Assembly: GCA_016124585.1 (NCBI GenBank)
Contig: WGNL01000001.1
Span: 124,001 to 188,000, forward strand
Direction: 5' to 3'
Length of the DNA stretch: 64,000 bases
Origin: Bacteroidota bacterium
Lineage (GTDB): Bacteria > Bacteroidota > Bacteroidia > Chitinophagales > Saprospiraceae
Below the pieces are notes generated by a model. It was not told the origin of the DNA and did no database searches. It saw only the letters and a list, made by a program, of their open reading frames with translations. The position numbers were made by a program, and so were the translations under genes. Below are positions 18,295-26,270 of this stretch, in pieces. Each line of letters begins with the position of its first letter. Position 1 is the stretch's first letter.

Positions 18295-19518
18295 TCAGGC
18301 AATAATTCCTTCAACAACTGCCCCATTAACATAGTCGTTGAGGTATCGAAAATGCCTTGTCAAATGTCCATCTTTGGCGATGGTTCCATTTTCAATTACA
18401 ACACTTTTGGACTTCAAAAGCTGAGGCATAATATGTTGAAGGAACATTTTCCCAAAAGCCATTGAGGCGTCTCGGGGCATTTCATTAGGTAAATTGTCAA
18501 TGGTCATCATATCCACACTGTCTGTTAAAAAAGGCGCTGTCTCTTCGCTAGTTTTTGGATTGAATCCAAATACCGGGTCAGCAATTGTGGATGCTTTAAT
18601 TGTGGATGGAATAGACGAAACTGGTGCAATATCACAAGTCACATCTGCAATTACTTGGATGTGAAAATCAGGAGAAGCCATCTCAGCTTTGCTAAAAAAA
18701 GCAGGGGCGCTGTTGTTCCAAAAAATACCATTAATCATCACATCTGCAACTTTGTAAAACTTAGAAAAGATGCTTTTAAAGCGTTCAGGATGTTCGTAGA
18801 ATTCTCTTTTAACAAAAGCCCTTTCGTTTTTCTTGGCAACATAATCTTGACTACTGATTTGCGTAAAAACTGGCTTTTGAAACGTTTTTTCCAAAAAATC
18901 AGCGGGGCTAATTTCCTGAACTCCCATGTCCCGCAGTACATCTGCTGCCCCATTTGCCACCCGTCCATGTCCTGTGAGCACTATCTTTATTGCTGGTAAA
19001 CTGATGGCCTGGTAAAAATCCTTTGCTTCTTGATAGTCGTGAAAATCCTTCATTCGGGGTAGGCTAAAAGCCTTATGCCGCTGCCCAAAAGTCCAAATTG
19101 CATTGTGCGCACCTACCATGCCTGCAAATCGGCCAAAGGCAATGAGTCTATTTCCCGTTTCATCCTTAAGCACCTCGTAATCGATCAATCGAATTTTTTT
19201 GTCTAGGATTGCCCAAAGCAATTTTCGGTTATACGGCTGTTTTTTAATGGTGTGGGAGAAAAAAAAGTAAGTTTTATTAGGAACCAACTGGCTAATGGGC
19301 ACTTCTTTCACACCCATCAACACATCACAATCTCTGATGTCATTTGTGACTTTGATGCCAGCTTCTTGGTATTCTTCATCCTTGTAACAGCGAGTTGGAC
19401 AAGATTCCACAACAATTTCTATCGGAAATTCAACCATTGCCTGCTTACACTGGAGTGGGGTTAGCGGTACTCTTGAGTCTGGTGGAATTTTTCCCTCTTT
19501 GATGATTCCTATCTTCAT
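18295..19518 (-). CDS. Saccharopine dehydrogenase (Lys-forming)/alanine dehydrogenase-like protein
   Basis: 407 residues. The N-terminal AlaDh/PNT-type domain starts MKIGIIKEGKIPPDSRVPLTP with the conserved R of that family, then DVLMGVKEVP, TYFFFSHTIKKQP and LIDYEVLKDETGNRLIAFGRFAGMVGA. The last segment resembles fungal Lys1-type saccharopine dehydrogenase (DxExLxDxxGxRxxAFGxxAG) more than alanine dehydrogenase. The Rossmann-like part begins KIVLTGHGRVANGAADVL (GxGxxxxG). Later QVIADVTCDIAPVSSIPST supports the same group. The likely reaction is NAD(P)-linked oxidation of an amino acid or saccharopine; the exact substrate is not readable. The gene ends directly against the stop codon of the HYR gene. 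Confidence 0.72.
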   Translation of the reverse strand: MKIGIIKEGKIPPDSRVPLTPLQCKQAMVEFPIEIVVESCPTRCYKDEEYQEAGIKVTNDIRDCDVLMGVKEVPISQLVPNKTYFFFSHTIKKQPYNRKLLWAILDKKIRLIDYEVLKDETGNRLIAFGRFAGMVGAHNAIWTFGQRHKAFSLPRMKDFHDYQEAKDFYQAISLPAIKIVLTGHGRVANGAADVLRDMGVQEISPADFLEKTFQKPVFTQISSQDYVAKKNERAFVKREFYEHPERFKSIFSKFYKVADVMINGIFWNNSAPAFFSKAEMASPDFHIQVIADVTCDIAPVSSIPSTIKASTIADPVFGFNPKTSEETAPFLTDSVDMMTIDNLPNEMPRDASMAFGKMFLQHIMPQLLKSKSVVIENGTIAKDGHLTRHFRYLNDYVNGAVVEGIIA

Positions 19519-19727
19519 TCTTTTGATTCAATCGGTTAGAAAAACTGCTGTGCAAAGGTAGCCATTTGCATTCAGCAGGTCAGCTATGCAAATTCCATAC
19601 CTACATATTATGATTTTTTGCAAAAAGTTCGATTTGCATTCAAGTAGTTTTATTTGCTCATTCTTTGCGGGTTAAACATGAAGATAAAAAATATGGGAAT
19701 TCATTTTCAAAAATAACTTAATCAGTA

Positions 19728-19758
19728 TTGTTACGTATCGTATAAACACTTATTTTTG
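19728..19758 (+). promoter_or_regulatory. Promoter candidate for the 33-codon peptide gene
   Basis: TTG (19728-19730), a 20-base spacer and TATTTTTG (19751-19758). It predicts a start near 19765 and a 65-base leader before the ATG at 19832. Confidence 0.5.
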
Positions 19759-19831
19759 CACTGCTTTCCCCCACAGCATGTACCTCCCAACTGCGTTACG
19801 TTTACCATTCAACTTACTAAATTGAGAGAAC

Positions 19832-19933
19832 ATGACAATCATTTGTGTTACAATCGTTATTGCTGCGTTTTTTATTACCCTACTTAACAGTCACACCAAG
19901 CATCAAATACCCAGCAGCGATAAACCAAGTTAA
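19832..19933 (+). CDS. Candidate 33-residue membrane peptide
   Basis: A complete open frame of 33 codons. The peptide starts MTIICVTIVIAAFFITLLNS, a single continuous transmembrane-like helix, followed by a polar tail of 13 residues (HTKHQIPSSDKPS). A purine-rich GAGAGAA lies 1-7 bases before the ATG and a consensus promoter lies 74 bases upstream. It is too short to match any family by eye. The nearest downstream gene is tmRNA, 220 bases away, with no terminator recognised between. A chance open frame remains possible, but hydrophobicity, promoter and start context agree. Confidence 0.5.
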   Translation: MTIICVTIVIAAFFITLLNSHTKHQIPSSDKPS

Positions 19934-20049
19934 ACACACTTTCTTCCCTCCAAGCAATCTACATTTACAAGGCTAAATTCCACCTACAATCCTTCATCTA
20001 GGGTATTTCCTTGGCTAAAGGATGGTTTGTATCGTCTCAACAAAAACTT

Positions 20050-20078
20050 TTTGTCTGTGCGATTAGTTTTTACTTTTG
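20050..20078 (+). promoter_or_regulatory. Promoter candidate for tmRNA
   Basis: TTTG (20050-20053), a 17-base spacer and TACTTTTG (20071-20078). This would give a precursor with a leader of roughly 65 bases, to be trimmed by RNase P. Confidence 0.4.
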
Positions 20079-20152
20079 CTGCCCATTTGGCACAAAAAGT
20101 TGTGCTATCGCTATGGGCGTTATTGAAGAGTTTAGCTTTTCAATTAAAAATA

Positions 20153-20541
20153 GGGGACGTACCGGAATCGACAGGGAAGAATAACCGGTAGGTAAGCATG
20201 CCGGAGCAAGGGTGGTCACTCCGTAAAAAATGACATTCAACAATTAAATGGCAACTATCAGTATGCCATGGCTGCCTAATTCTAGGAATTAGAAGGCCAT
20301 TATGCCGTACGCTTGACTTCCGATACACAGCGTGCCGCGTATCAAACCACTTCGGGATAGCCTTGCGGAGTGTCTCGGCCAATGGGTGAATCCCGGCAGC
20401 TTGCTGTCGGGGTTGAGGATAAGGTGCAAAGCGGCTTCGTTTCTGAGCCTACATTGCACACGAAAATTTAATCAGAAAATAAGCATGTAGAAAGCCTATG
20501 GGTGCTTTCACTGGACCCGGGTTCAACTCCCGGCGTCTCCA
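20153..20541 (+). ncRNA. ssrA: tmRNA (transfer-messenger RNA)
   Basis: One-piece tmRNA that rescues stalled ribosomes by trans-translation with SmpB. The 5' end GGGGACG pairs with CGTCTCC at 20534-20540, forming the acceptor stem; a T-arm-like GGTTCAACTCCCG lies just before it, and the CCA end is not encoded. The tag reading frame runs from GGC 20250 to TAA 20277 and encodes GNYQYAMAA, similar in plan to the GENNYALAA-type tags of Bacteroidota and ending in the protease signal AMAA. The region between tag and 3' end has several paired segments typical of pseudoknots. Confidence 0.95.
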
Positions 20542-20550
20542 CAAAAGCAT

Positions 20551-20587
20551 AAGCCCGAGCACAAAACTTGTGTTCGGGCTTTTTTTT
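20551..20587 (+). terminator. Terminator of tmRNA
   Basis: AAGCCCGA..CACAA pairs with TTGTG.TCGGGCTT (14 bp with one G-U) around a short loop, followed by eight T. Confidence 0.9.
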
Positions 20588-20690
20588 ACTCGCAATCCTC
20601 CTTTTATTCCATGCTGCTTAGTTTTTTTCGGAATAAATCCCCGTATTCCATAAATTTCCCATCTTTGCTTGAACCCTTCAATTTTACCTT

Positions 20691-21674
20691 ATGATACAAT
20701 TCGATTGGGCAGAAAAGATTCAAAATCAAGTTTTTAAGTCTTGGTTGGACACCAAAGGGGCAGGTGTCAAGATTGCTGTACTTGACACAGGAGTTGATTT
20801 AAGCCACCAAGCATTGAAGCATTTAAACAAACTAGGGCACAAATTCAATGCGGCCAAACCTGGATTCAACCCCGCCCAATTAAACCCCAGTGGAGACGAC
20901 GACATCAATGATTTGCACCGTAAAAAGGGCCATGGGACACAATGTCTTAGCACCTTAACCGCAATGGCGGAAGATGGGAACGCATTATTGGGTTTTGTGC
21001 CACTAGCGGATTTTTACATTTTGAAAATCAATACGCCCGACCACAAATTTTTTAAAGTAAAGGATTTTCTCAAAGGTTTGGAGGCGGCAATCAATCTGGG
21101 AGTTGACTTAATAGTGGCAAGTGTAAGTTTTGCGAAAAAAGATGTGGAGTTAGAGGGGGTAATGCCTGCTGAGCTTGACAGAGTGTTTGGCCTTTTGTCA
21201 AATTCAGATGCAGTCCTGTTTGCCTCATTGCCTAATAGAGATGATGATGAATCTTGGGTGGGTCTGCCCGCTGCTAATTTCCCATCAATGAGGCCAGAAG
21301 TGGTAAATGTAGGTGCAATCACACAAAGTGTTTTGGTAAATAGGAGAGCAGAAATTGATGGAGTTAATGGTATCCATTTTTTGGTGGCGACTGCCAATGC
21401 TCAATTTTGCAAGATTAAAAATGAATACGTGCAAGAGGCAATTTCAAGTAGTTACGCAACGTATTTGGTAGCTGGGGTAGCGGCACTTTATATTGCTTCT
21501 ATCAAAAAAAGAGAGCAACAAGACTACAAAGTCAGGCCTATTACTAATTTTCTGAAAGGACTTAGTCAAAAATTTGAACACTTGCTCGAAGCCCCGGATT
21601 GGGATGGGACCTCTCCGGTTTTTTACAAAACATCAGCAGTTCAAACTGGTCCAGCTGACGAAACGATTTCATGA
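20691..21674 (+). CDS. Subtilisin-like (S8) serine protease without signal peptide
   Basis: 327 residues. The catalytic triad is visible: D32 in AVLDTGVD, H81 in GHGTQCLST and S254 in SSSYATYLVAG; oxyanion Asn is N182 in FASLPNRDD. The usual GTSMAT around the nucleophile is altered to SSSYAT, and the family Ala-Gly-Asn before the oxyanion hole is SLPN. There is no signal peptide, propeptide or sorting domain, so it should be cytoplasmic, unlike most Bacteroidota S8 proteases. It is followed 27 bases later by a membrane coiled-coil gene and then ftsX on the same strand, suggesting co-transcription. Activity is likely, but the changed nucleophile context leaves some doubt. Confidence 0.83.
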   Translation: MIQFDWAEKIQNQVFKSWLDTKGAGVKIAVLDTGVDLSHQALKHLNKLGHKFNAAKPGFNPAQLNPSGDDDINDLHRKKGHGTQCLSTLTAMAEDGNALLGFVPLADFYILKINTPDHKFFKVKDFLKGLEAAINLGVDLIVASVSFAKKDVELEGVMPAELDRVFGLLSNSDAVLFASLPNRDDDESWVGLPAANFPSMRPEVVNVGAITQSVLVNRRAEIDGVNGIHFLVATANAQFCKIKNEYVQEAISSSYATYLVAGVAALYIASIKKREQQDYKVRPITNFLKGLSQKFEHLLEAPDWDGTSPVFYKTSAVQTGPADETIS

Positions 21675-21701
21675 TTTTTTGAACAAACCATTTTATTTAT
21701 A

Positions 21702-22142
21702 ATGATTAAAAGTGTGCTAAAATTGTTGGCCATCCTTGTAATTGGCATCCTGATTTACAACCTGTTTCTAGGTACGGATGAGGAAAAACAAGGCGCAAAA
21801 AGGATAGTCGGTGAAATGAAAGACGTAGGTGTTGCCGTTGGCGATTTGCTAAAGTCTGAAAAAGAAAAATTTGACAAAGGCAAATACGATAAGGCAGTGG
21901 ATAAAGTGGGAAGTGTTTTGTCGAGTCTTCGTGATAAAGCAAAAGATTTTGACAAGAAATACACCAAACGGTTGGATGAACTGGAACGCAAACGCAAGGA
22001 ACTAAAAGACCAGATAGATGCAGTGAGCGATACAGCTGGAACCAATGGTGAAACGTCACAAACCAAAAGCATAAAGCAAGACTCAAAGGAGCTTTTGCAG
22101 GAGCTTGAATCCCTAATGAAGGAAATGGATTCGGACAATTAG
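21702..22142 (+). CDS. Membrane-anchored coiled-coil protein, unknown function
   Basis: 146 residues. One N-terminal transmembrane helix (VLKLLAILVIGILIYNLFL, about 5-23) is followed by a highly charged Lys/Glu/Asp-rich helical region with long coiled-coil character (DKKYTKRLDELERKRKELKDQI) and an acidic C-terminus (ELESLMKEMDSDN). No family is recognised. It lies between the cytoplasmic S8 protease and ftsX; it could be an accessory envelope protein of the division cluster or a protease partner (speculation). Confidence 0.72.
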   Translation: MIKSVLKLLAILVIGILIYNLFLGTDEEKQGAKRIVGEMKDVGVAVGDLLKSEKEKFDKGKYDKAVDKVGSVLSSLRDKAKDFDKKYTKRLDELERKRKELKDQIDAVSDTAGTNGETSQTKSIKQDSKELLQELESLMKEMDSDN

Positions 22143-22193
22143 GTGTAAGTTTTTTCTAATTTTGCCGAGACTTTCGCCAAAGCAGCTTCATTG

Positions 22194-23057
22194 ATGAAAA
22201 AACCGCCTGTTCATAAACCGAATTACTTTTATACTATCGTCAGTGTTACACTGGTTTTGTTTTTGTTGGGTCTTTTCGGGATTTTGGTAGTACAAGGGCA
22301 GCAGATGCTGCAAATTTTGCGGGAGCAAGTCGAAATCATTGTCGAACTAAAAGAGGAATCAACTCCCGATCAATTGGATTCATTGAAACAGCACTTATTG
22401 CTAGCCAATTATTTCAAACCAAATTCAACAAAATTTATCAACAAGGCAGAAGGTGCCGCCATGATGCAAGAGGAATTCGGGCAGGATTTTGGCAAATTGG
22501 ATATGGCCAACCCATTATATGATGTGCTGATTTTTAACGTAAAATCAGATTGGATGGAGGCAGATAGTATGAGCTTGGTTCGGGAAGACTTGAAAACAAT
22601 GCCGTACGTCAATGATGTTTACTATCAAGAAAGCGTCACTGAATCAATCGCTGAGAATTTAAAAAGGATAAGTATTTGGGTCTTTGGATTAGGTTTGTTT
22701 TTTGTTTTAGTAGCAGTTGCATTAATATTGAACACTGTCCGCTTAGCACTTTATTCCAACAGGTTTTTGATTAAAAATATGGAGTTAGTTGGTGCATCTT
22801 GGGGCTTTATTAGCAAACCCTATTTGACTCGAAGCTTTTGGCAAGGGTTGTTATGCAGTTTACTAGCGGTGGTAGGACTTTCGATTTTGTTGTACCTGAT
22901 ATTCAAAGACGTAGCAGATATGTATGCTGCTATTAACTTTTTGGGTGTTGCGGTAGTTTTTGGCAGTTTGTTTGTCCTTGGTTTATTGATAATGTTAGCG
23001 AGCACATACTACGTTGTGAAAAAATACCTAAGAATGCGGGTAGACGATTTATATTGA
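22194..23057 (+). CDS. ftsX: Cell division protein FtsX
   Basis: 287 residues from ATG 22194 (a TTG directly before it is less likely). It is the permease-like partner of the ATPase FtsE, linking division to peptidoglycan hydrolases. Topology fits FtsX: one N-terminal helix (FYTIVSVTLVLFLLGLFGIL), an extracytoplasmic domain (LREQVEIIVELKEESTPDQL ... VNDVYYQES) and three C-terminal helices. The signature NTVRLALYSNRFLIKNMELVGASWGFISKPY is complete. ftsE is not adjacent. In Bacteroidota ftsX is often followed by a DUF3098 gene and truB, as here. Confidence 0.93.
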   Translation: MKKPPVHKPNYFYTIVSVTLVLFLLGLFGILVVQGQQMLQILREQVEIIVELKEESTPDQLDSLKQHLLLANYFKPNSTKFINKAEGAAMMQEEFGQDFGKLDMANPLYDVLIFNVKSDWMEADSMSLVREDLKTMPYVNDVYYQESVTESIAENLKRISIWVFGLGLFFVLVAVALILNTVRLALYSNRFLIKNMELVGASWGFISKPYLTRSFWQGLLCSLLAVVGLSILLYLIFKDVADMYAAINFLGVAVVFGSLFVLGLLIMLASTYYVVKKYLRMRVDDLY

Positions 23058-23114
23058 ATGGCAACCCAAAATTAATATCCGAGATTTTCAGTTTATTTCA
23101 TAAAATTTAATACA

Positions 23115-23146
23115 TTGAACCTTTGGCCAAAACCGGGGTATTTTTG
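23115..23146 (+). promoter_or_regulatory. Promoter candidate upstream of the DUF3098 gene
   Basis: TTG (23115-23117), a 21-base spacer and TATTTTTG (23139-23146). The start would be only a few bases before the ATG at 23160, giving a very short leader. Confidence 0.35.
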
Positions 23147-23159
23147 AAAAAAAATTAAA

Positions 23160-23507
23160 ATGAGTACGAAGAAAAAAGTAATTGTGACCACAACGCCAAG
23201 GGCGATTCAAACATCAGCTCAAAGAGCTAAATCTTCAATTTCAACTGCTAAAAACACTAGTTTAATTTTTGGAAGAACCAACTATATGCTCATGTTGGTT
23301 GGCCTTGTGCTCATAGCTGTGGGGTTGATGTTGATGAGCGGGGGGGCAATGCCTGACCCTAATACTTGGGATGAGAGCTTGATTTACAGCGGCCGCCGCA
23401 TCATATTTGGCCCACTTGTAATCCTTCTTGGCCTTGTAATAGAAATTGTGGCAATTTTTAAGAGCGCAGGATTTGAGGAATCAGCAACAGTTGAAGACCT
23501 AGCTTAA
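23160..23507 (+). CDS. DUF3098 membrane protein
   Basis: 115 residues. A basic Thr/Ser/Lys-rich cytoplasmic N-terminus is followed by two transmembrane helices (YMLMLVGLVLIAVGLMLMSGG and IIFGPLVILLGLVIEIVAIF) with the conserved loop MPDPNTWDESLIYSGRRI between them. This is the DUF3098 pattern, found in Bacteroidota between ftsX and truB/uppP. The uppP gene often present here is absent. Function unknown; the position suggests an envelope role. Confidence 0.85.
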   Translation: MSTKKKVIVTTTPRAIQTSAQRAKSSISTAKNTSLIFGRTNYMLMLVGLVLIAVGLMLMSGGAMPDPNTWDESLIYSGRRIIFGPLVILLGLVIEIVAIFKSAGFEESATVEDLA

Positions 23508-23636
23508 ATTACCTTGCGTGTTTACAATATTTGGAATGTTTTTGACCAATACAATTGGCTGAAAAAATTACCAAGTTTAAAATTGGAAGGGCGGATTGTT
23601 TCCAATAAATCGGTCAATCCAACTAAATTAAGATTA

Positions 23637-24359
23637 ATGGAAGACCCTCTGCCGAGTCGAAGTTTAATTGACGGCACCAGCCTTTTGGTAAACAAGCCAC
23701 AAGGGTGGACATCCTTTGACGTTGTTAACAAAATTCGTTCGTCGCTCAAGCATAGTTTGGGCTTGAAAAATATCAAAGTAGGCCATGCTGGCACATTGGA
23801 TCCAATGGCTACCGGATTACTAATAATCTGCACAGGCAAGAGCACAAAAAAGTTAGCTGAATATCAAGGTTTGCCTAAAGAATACATTGGTACAATAACT
23901 TTGGGTGCTACGACCCCTTCATACGATTCAGAAACTGAGCCTGACGCTCAATTTTCTACTGAGCACATTTCTGAAGAGCAGCTTGAAAGCGCTCGTGAAT
24001 CTTTCTTAGGAGATATTGAGCAGTTGCCGCCAATGTTCTCTGCAATCAAGGTAGATGGCCAACCGCTTTACAAAAAAGCTCGTCAAGGCATCATGGTAGA
24101 AGTTGCACCAAGACCAGTCACGATTTATGAGTTCGAATACACCAAAATCGAAATGCCAAACATTGAGTTCAGGGTAAAATGCAGTAAGGGCACATACATT
24201 CGTTCTCTTGCTTTTGACCTCGGCAAAAAACTCAATTCAGGTGGTTATTTATCATCGCTTTGTCGTACAAAAATTGGCAATTTTAAATTAGAAGAAGCGT
24301 GGGATTTAGAAGCGCTCGTGGAGCATATCGGTAATTTGGCTACAAAGCCAACTATTTAA
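23637..24359 (+). CDS. truB: tRNA pseudouridine-55 synthase
   Basis: 240 residues from MEDPLPSRSLIDGTSLLVNKPQGWTS; a longer reading from TTG 23514 has an atypical leader. It isomerises U55 in the tRNA T-loop. Motifs: LLVNKPQGWTSFDVVNK (motif I), KVGHAGTLDPMATGLLIICTGKSTKK with the catalytic Asp (motif II), YIGTITLGATTPSYDSE, PPMFSAIKVDGQPLYKKAR and the C-terminal KCSKGTYIRSLAFDLGKKL. It is slightly short because the C-terminal PUA extension is minimal, which is common in the phylum. It is in series with ftsX and the DUF3098 gene. Confidence 0.95.
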   Translation: MEDPLPSRSLIDGTSLLVNKPQGWTSFDVVNKIRSSLKHSLGLKNIKVGHAGTLDPMATGLLIICTGKSTKKLAEYQGLPKEYIGTITLGATTPSYDSETEPDAQFSTEHISEEQLESARESFLGDIEQLPPMFSAIKVDGQPLYKKARQGIMVEVAPRPVTIYEFEYTKIEMPNIEFRVKCSKGTYIRSLAFDLGKKLNSGGYLSSLCRTKIGNFKLEEAWDLEALVEHIGNLATKPTI

Positions 24360-24411
24360 TAATCAACTGTTTAGTAGTGTTCTATCTTAAATTGGTGTTA
24401 TTGAATTCCTT

Positions 24412-25065
24412 TTGAAAGATTCTTACCTAACAATTTTGGATCAAGCAACCGGAGATTTTAGAGACCGGGGCAGTAAGTTTTTGGCTTATGCTTGGCCTAT
24501 TCGAAGTGAGACTGAAGTCCCATTCCTGCTTGAGTCACTCCGAAAAATACACCCTAAGGCACGACACTATTGCTATGCCTACCGTTTGGGGTTGGACAAC
24601 AACAATTTTAGAGCAAATGATGATGGAGAGCCCAGCGGAACAGCTGGTAAGCCCATTCTAGGTCAAATTGACAGTTTTGGTTTAACCAATGTCGTTTTGG
24701 TAGTCGTTAGATATTTTGGAGGAACCTTACTTGGTACATCTGGACTGATAAATGCCTATAAGAGCAGTTCACAATCAGCATTACAGCAAGCCAAGATTAT
24801 TGAAAAATTGATAGAGGAAGTGTATTGCCTGGCCTTTGGTTATGAAATAATGCCAGATGTTATGAATGCAGTTAAGAAGTTGGAAATCAATGTATTGAAG
24901 CAAGAGTTTACAGAAACAGCTATGCTTGAGATTTCAATTCGGCAAGGAAACAAAGAGCATGTCTTGACCCAATTTAAAGCATATTTGTGGAAAGTATCTT
25001 TGGAAGAAGCAGTCTTGAAAGATGATATTCCTGGATTGACAATTGAATTTCTTTGCGTTGTATAA
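24412..25065 (+). CDS. YigZ/IMPACT family protein
   Basis: 217 residues. The apparent start is TTG 24412; an in-frame TAA lies just upstream and no ATG is available. The UPF0029 N-terminal domain shows GSKFLAYAWPI, HPKARHYCYAYRLG, ANDDGEPSGTAGKPIL and VVRYFGGTLLGTSGLINAY, the classic IMPACT signature. The C-terminal domain (about 140-217) is the YigZ alpha-beta extension. The family is related to translation control proteins, but the bacterial function is not settled. It is 52 bases downstream of truB, probably in the same transcript. Confidence 0.9.
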   Translation: MKDSYLTILDQATGDFRDRGSKFLAYAWPIRSETEVPFLLESLRKIHPKARHYCYAYRLGLDNNNFRANDDGEPSGTAGKPILGQIDSFGLTNVVLVVVRYFGGTLLGTSGLINAYKSSSQSALQQAKIIEKLIEEVYCLAFGYEIMPDVMNAVKKLEINVLKQEFTETAMLEISIRQGNKEHVLTQFKAYLWKVSLEEAVLKDDIPGLTIEFLCVV

Positions 25066-25368
25066 ATATTGTTTTTTATTATTCACCATCATATTTGAAC
25101 TTCAATGGTTTTTATTCGGAATTTTATTTTTTCTGATACTTCCTATAAAAAACAAGTCCCTTTTCTATCTTTGACCAAATTCAGTTGTAGAGTCACTGAT
25201 TAACTGTTTTAAGCTTACCAAAAATTGCAGTTTCCAAACACCTCAACACTAAATAACTGCTCAATGGGTAATTTCAAATCGCCCAATTATTACCAAAAGA
25301 TTTCGAACCCATTTAAATGGTTTCGTTTTTCATAGGTTTTTGATTTAACCAACTTTAATAAATTCCCT
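25066..25368. other. Intergenic region with two palindromes
   Basis: About 300 bases before the OmpA gene. It contains TATCTTTG (25166-25173, a -7-like element without a good -33), the inverted pair GGTAAT/ATTACC (25267-25272, 25289-25294) and a 20-base palindrome at 25305-25324. No small gene is apparent. Confidence 0.5.
25305..25324. promoter_or_regulatory. Palindrome upstream of the OmpA-family gene
   Basis: A near-perfect palindrome centred on CCATTTAAATGG, with 10-base arms and one mismatch, 45 bases before the ATG. It may be an operator or a weak hairpin. Confidence 0.3.
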
Positions 25369-26211
25369 ATGTCTTCACGTTTGGCATTACTCCCAATCGG
25401 GTTGTTTGTGCTGTGGTGTGTTGTATGCCAGCAATGGTATGTGTGCCATATAAAGCAGGTATGCGGTGACAAGGTTATTGTCGAGCCTCATCCAACTCCC
25501 ACAGCAGATACCCGCCCAATAGTGTTCTCATGGTCAGCTCCCGATCCTGAAATCCGACCAACTTGGCAAGCCTACCGAGACTCAATTTTGGCAAAGCTTA
25601 TTGATGGAAAACTCCTTGAAATTGTGGGACTTTATTTCAAAGATGAAACAGTTCCAAATGGCTACGCCAATATGGGACTTGCCCGTGCTGCTAAAGTAAA
25701 AGAGCGATTGATGGAGGAAATGCCAAGCATAAACCCAGAAAAGATTGTGGTCACATCCAAACTTGTAAACGAACCTCCTGATGCAAGAACAAGCAAGTTT
25801 TTAGCTGCTGATTTTAACATTAAGGATAAGCCTAAGGAGGATACGGTCGAGATCATTGAGGTGGACAACACAATTACTATTCTTTTCCCTTACGCTAAGT
25901 CAGTAAAAGAGCCCAATCCGCAAGTAGATGAATACTTGGACAAATTGGCTCAGCGCCTAAAGCAAACAGATGAAACCGTGGCAATTACAGGCCATACTGA
26001 CGATTCAGGTACTGTGCCTTTCAATCAGGAGTTGGGCATGGCAAGGGCTAAACATGTTCAAGATATCCTCATTTCGAAGGGAATCAAAAAAGACAGATTA
26101 ACTATTGATTCTAAAGGAGAATTAGAACCAGTAGCAGACAACAATACTGAAGAGGGTAGCCGACTCAATCGAAGGGTTGTGTTGGTGCTCAACAAGAAAG
26201 ACCTAAGCTAA
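25369..26211 (+). CDS. OmpA-family protein with C-terminal peptidoglycan-binding domain
   Basis: 280 residues. N-terminal membrane anchor or signal (LALLPIGLFVLWCVVCQQWYVC) contains three or four Cys and Trp, a pattern I associate with Bacteroidota inner-membrane OmpA proteins rather than a lipobox. A middle domain (about 60-160, LAKLIDGKLLEIVGLYFKDE ... MGLARAAKVKERL) looks like a degenerate OmpA-like fold. The C-terminal OmpA domain (about 165-280) has TGHTDDSG, NQELGMARAKHVQDILISKGI and NRRVVLVL, with the DAP-binding Asp and Arg in place. It is followed 59 bases later by a membrane HhH gene, probably an operon. Confidence 0.85.
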   Translation: MSSRLALLPIGLFVLWCVVCQQWYVCHIKQVCGDKVIVEPHPTPTADTRPIVFSWSAPDPEIRPTWQAYRDSILAKLIDGKLLEIVGLYFKDETVPNGYANMGLARAAKVKERLMEEMPSINPEKIVVTSKLVNEPPDARTSKFLAADFNIKDKPKEDTVEIIEVDNTITILFPYAKSVKEPNPQVDEYLDKLAQRLKQTDETVAITGHTDDSGTVPFNQELGMARAKHVQDILISKGIKKDRLTIDSKGELEPVADNNTEEGSRLNRRVVLVLNKKDLS

Positions 26212-26270
26212 AAATCTGATAATCAATTAGATAACTCCTTTGATGCTTGATTAGAAAAAAATAAACTACC

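Larger units (their letters stand above)
19519..20152. other. Intergenic region holding a small peptide gene and the tmRNA promoter
   Basis: Over 600 bases between the dehydrogenase and tmRNA. It holds a complete TTG-N20-TATTTTTG promoter, a 33-codon open frame and a second TAnnTTTG element close to tmRNA, each listed separately. TACCTTTG read on the minus strand at 19560-19553 is a possible -7 element for the dehydrogenase gene. Confidence 0.5.
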
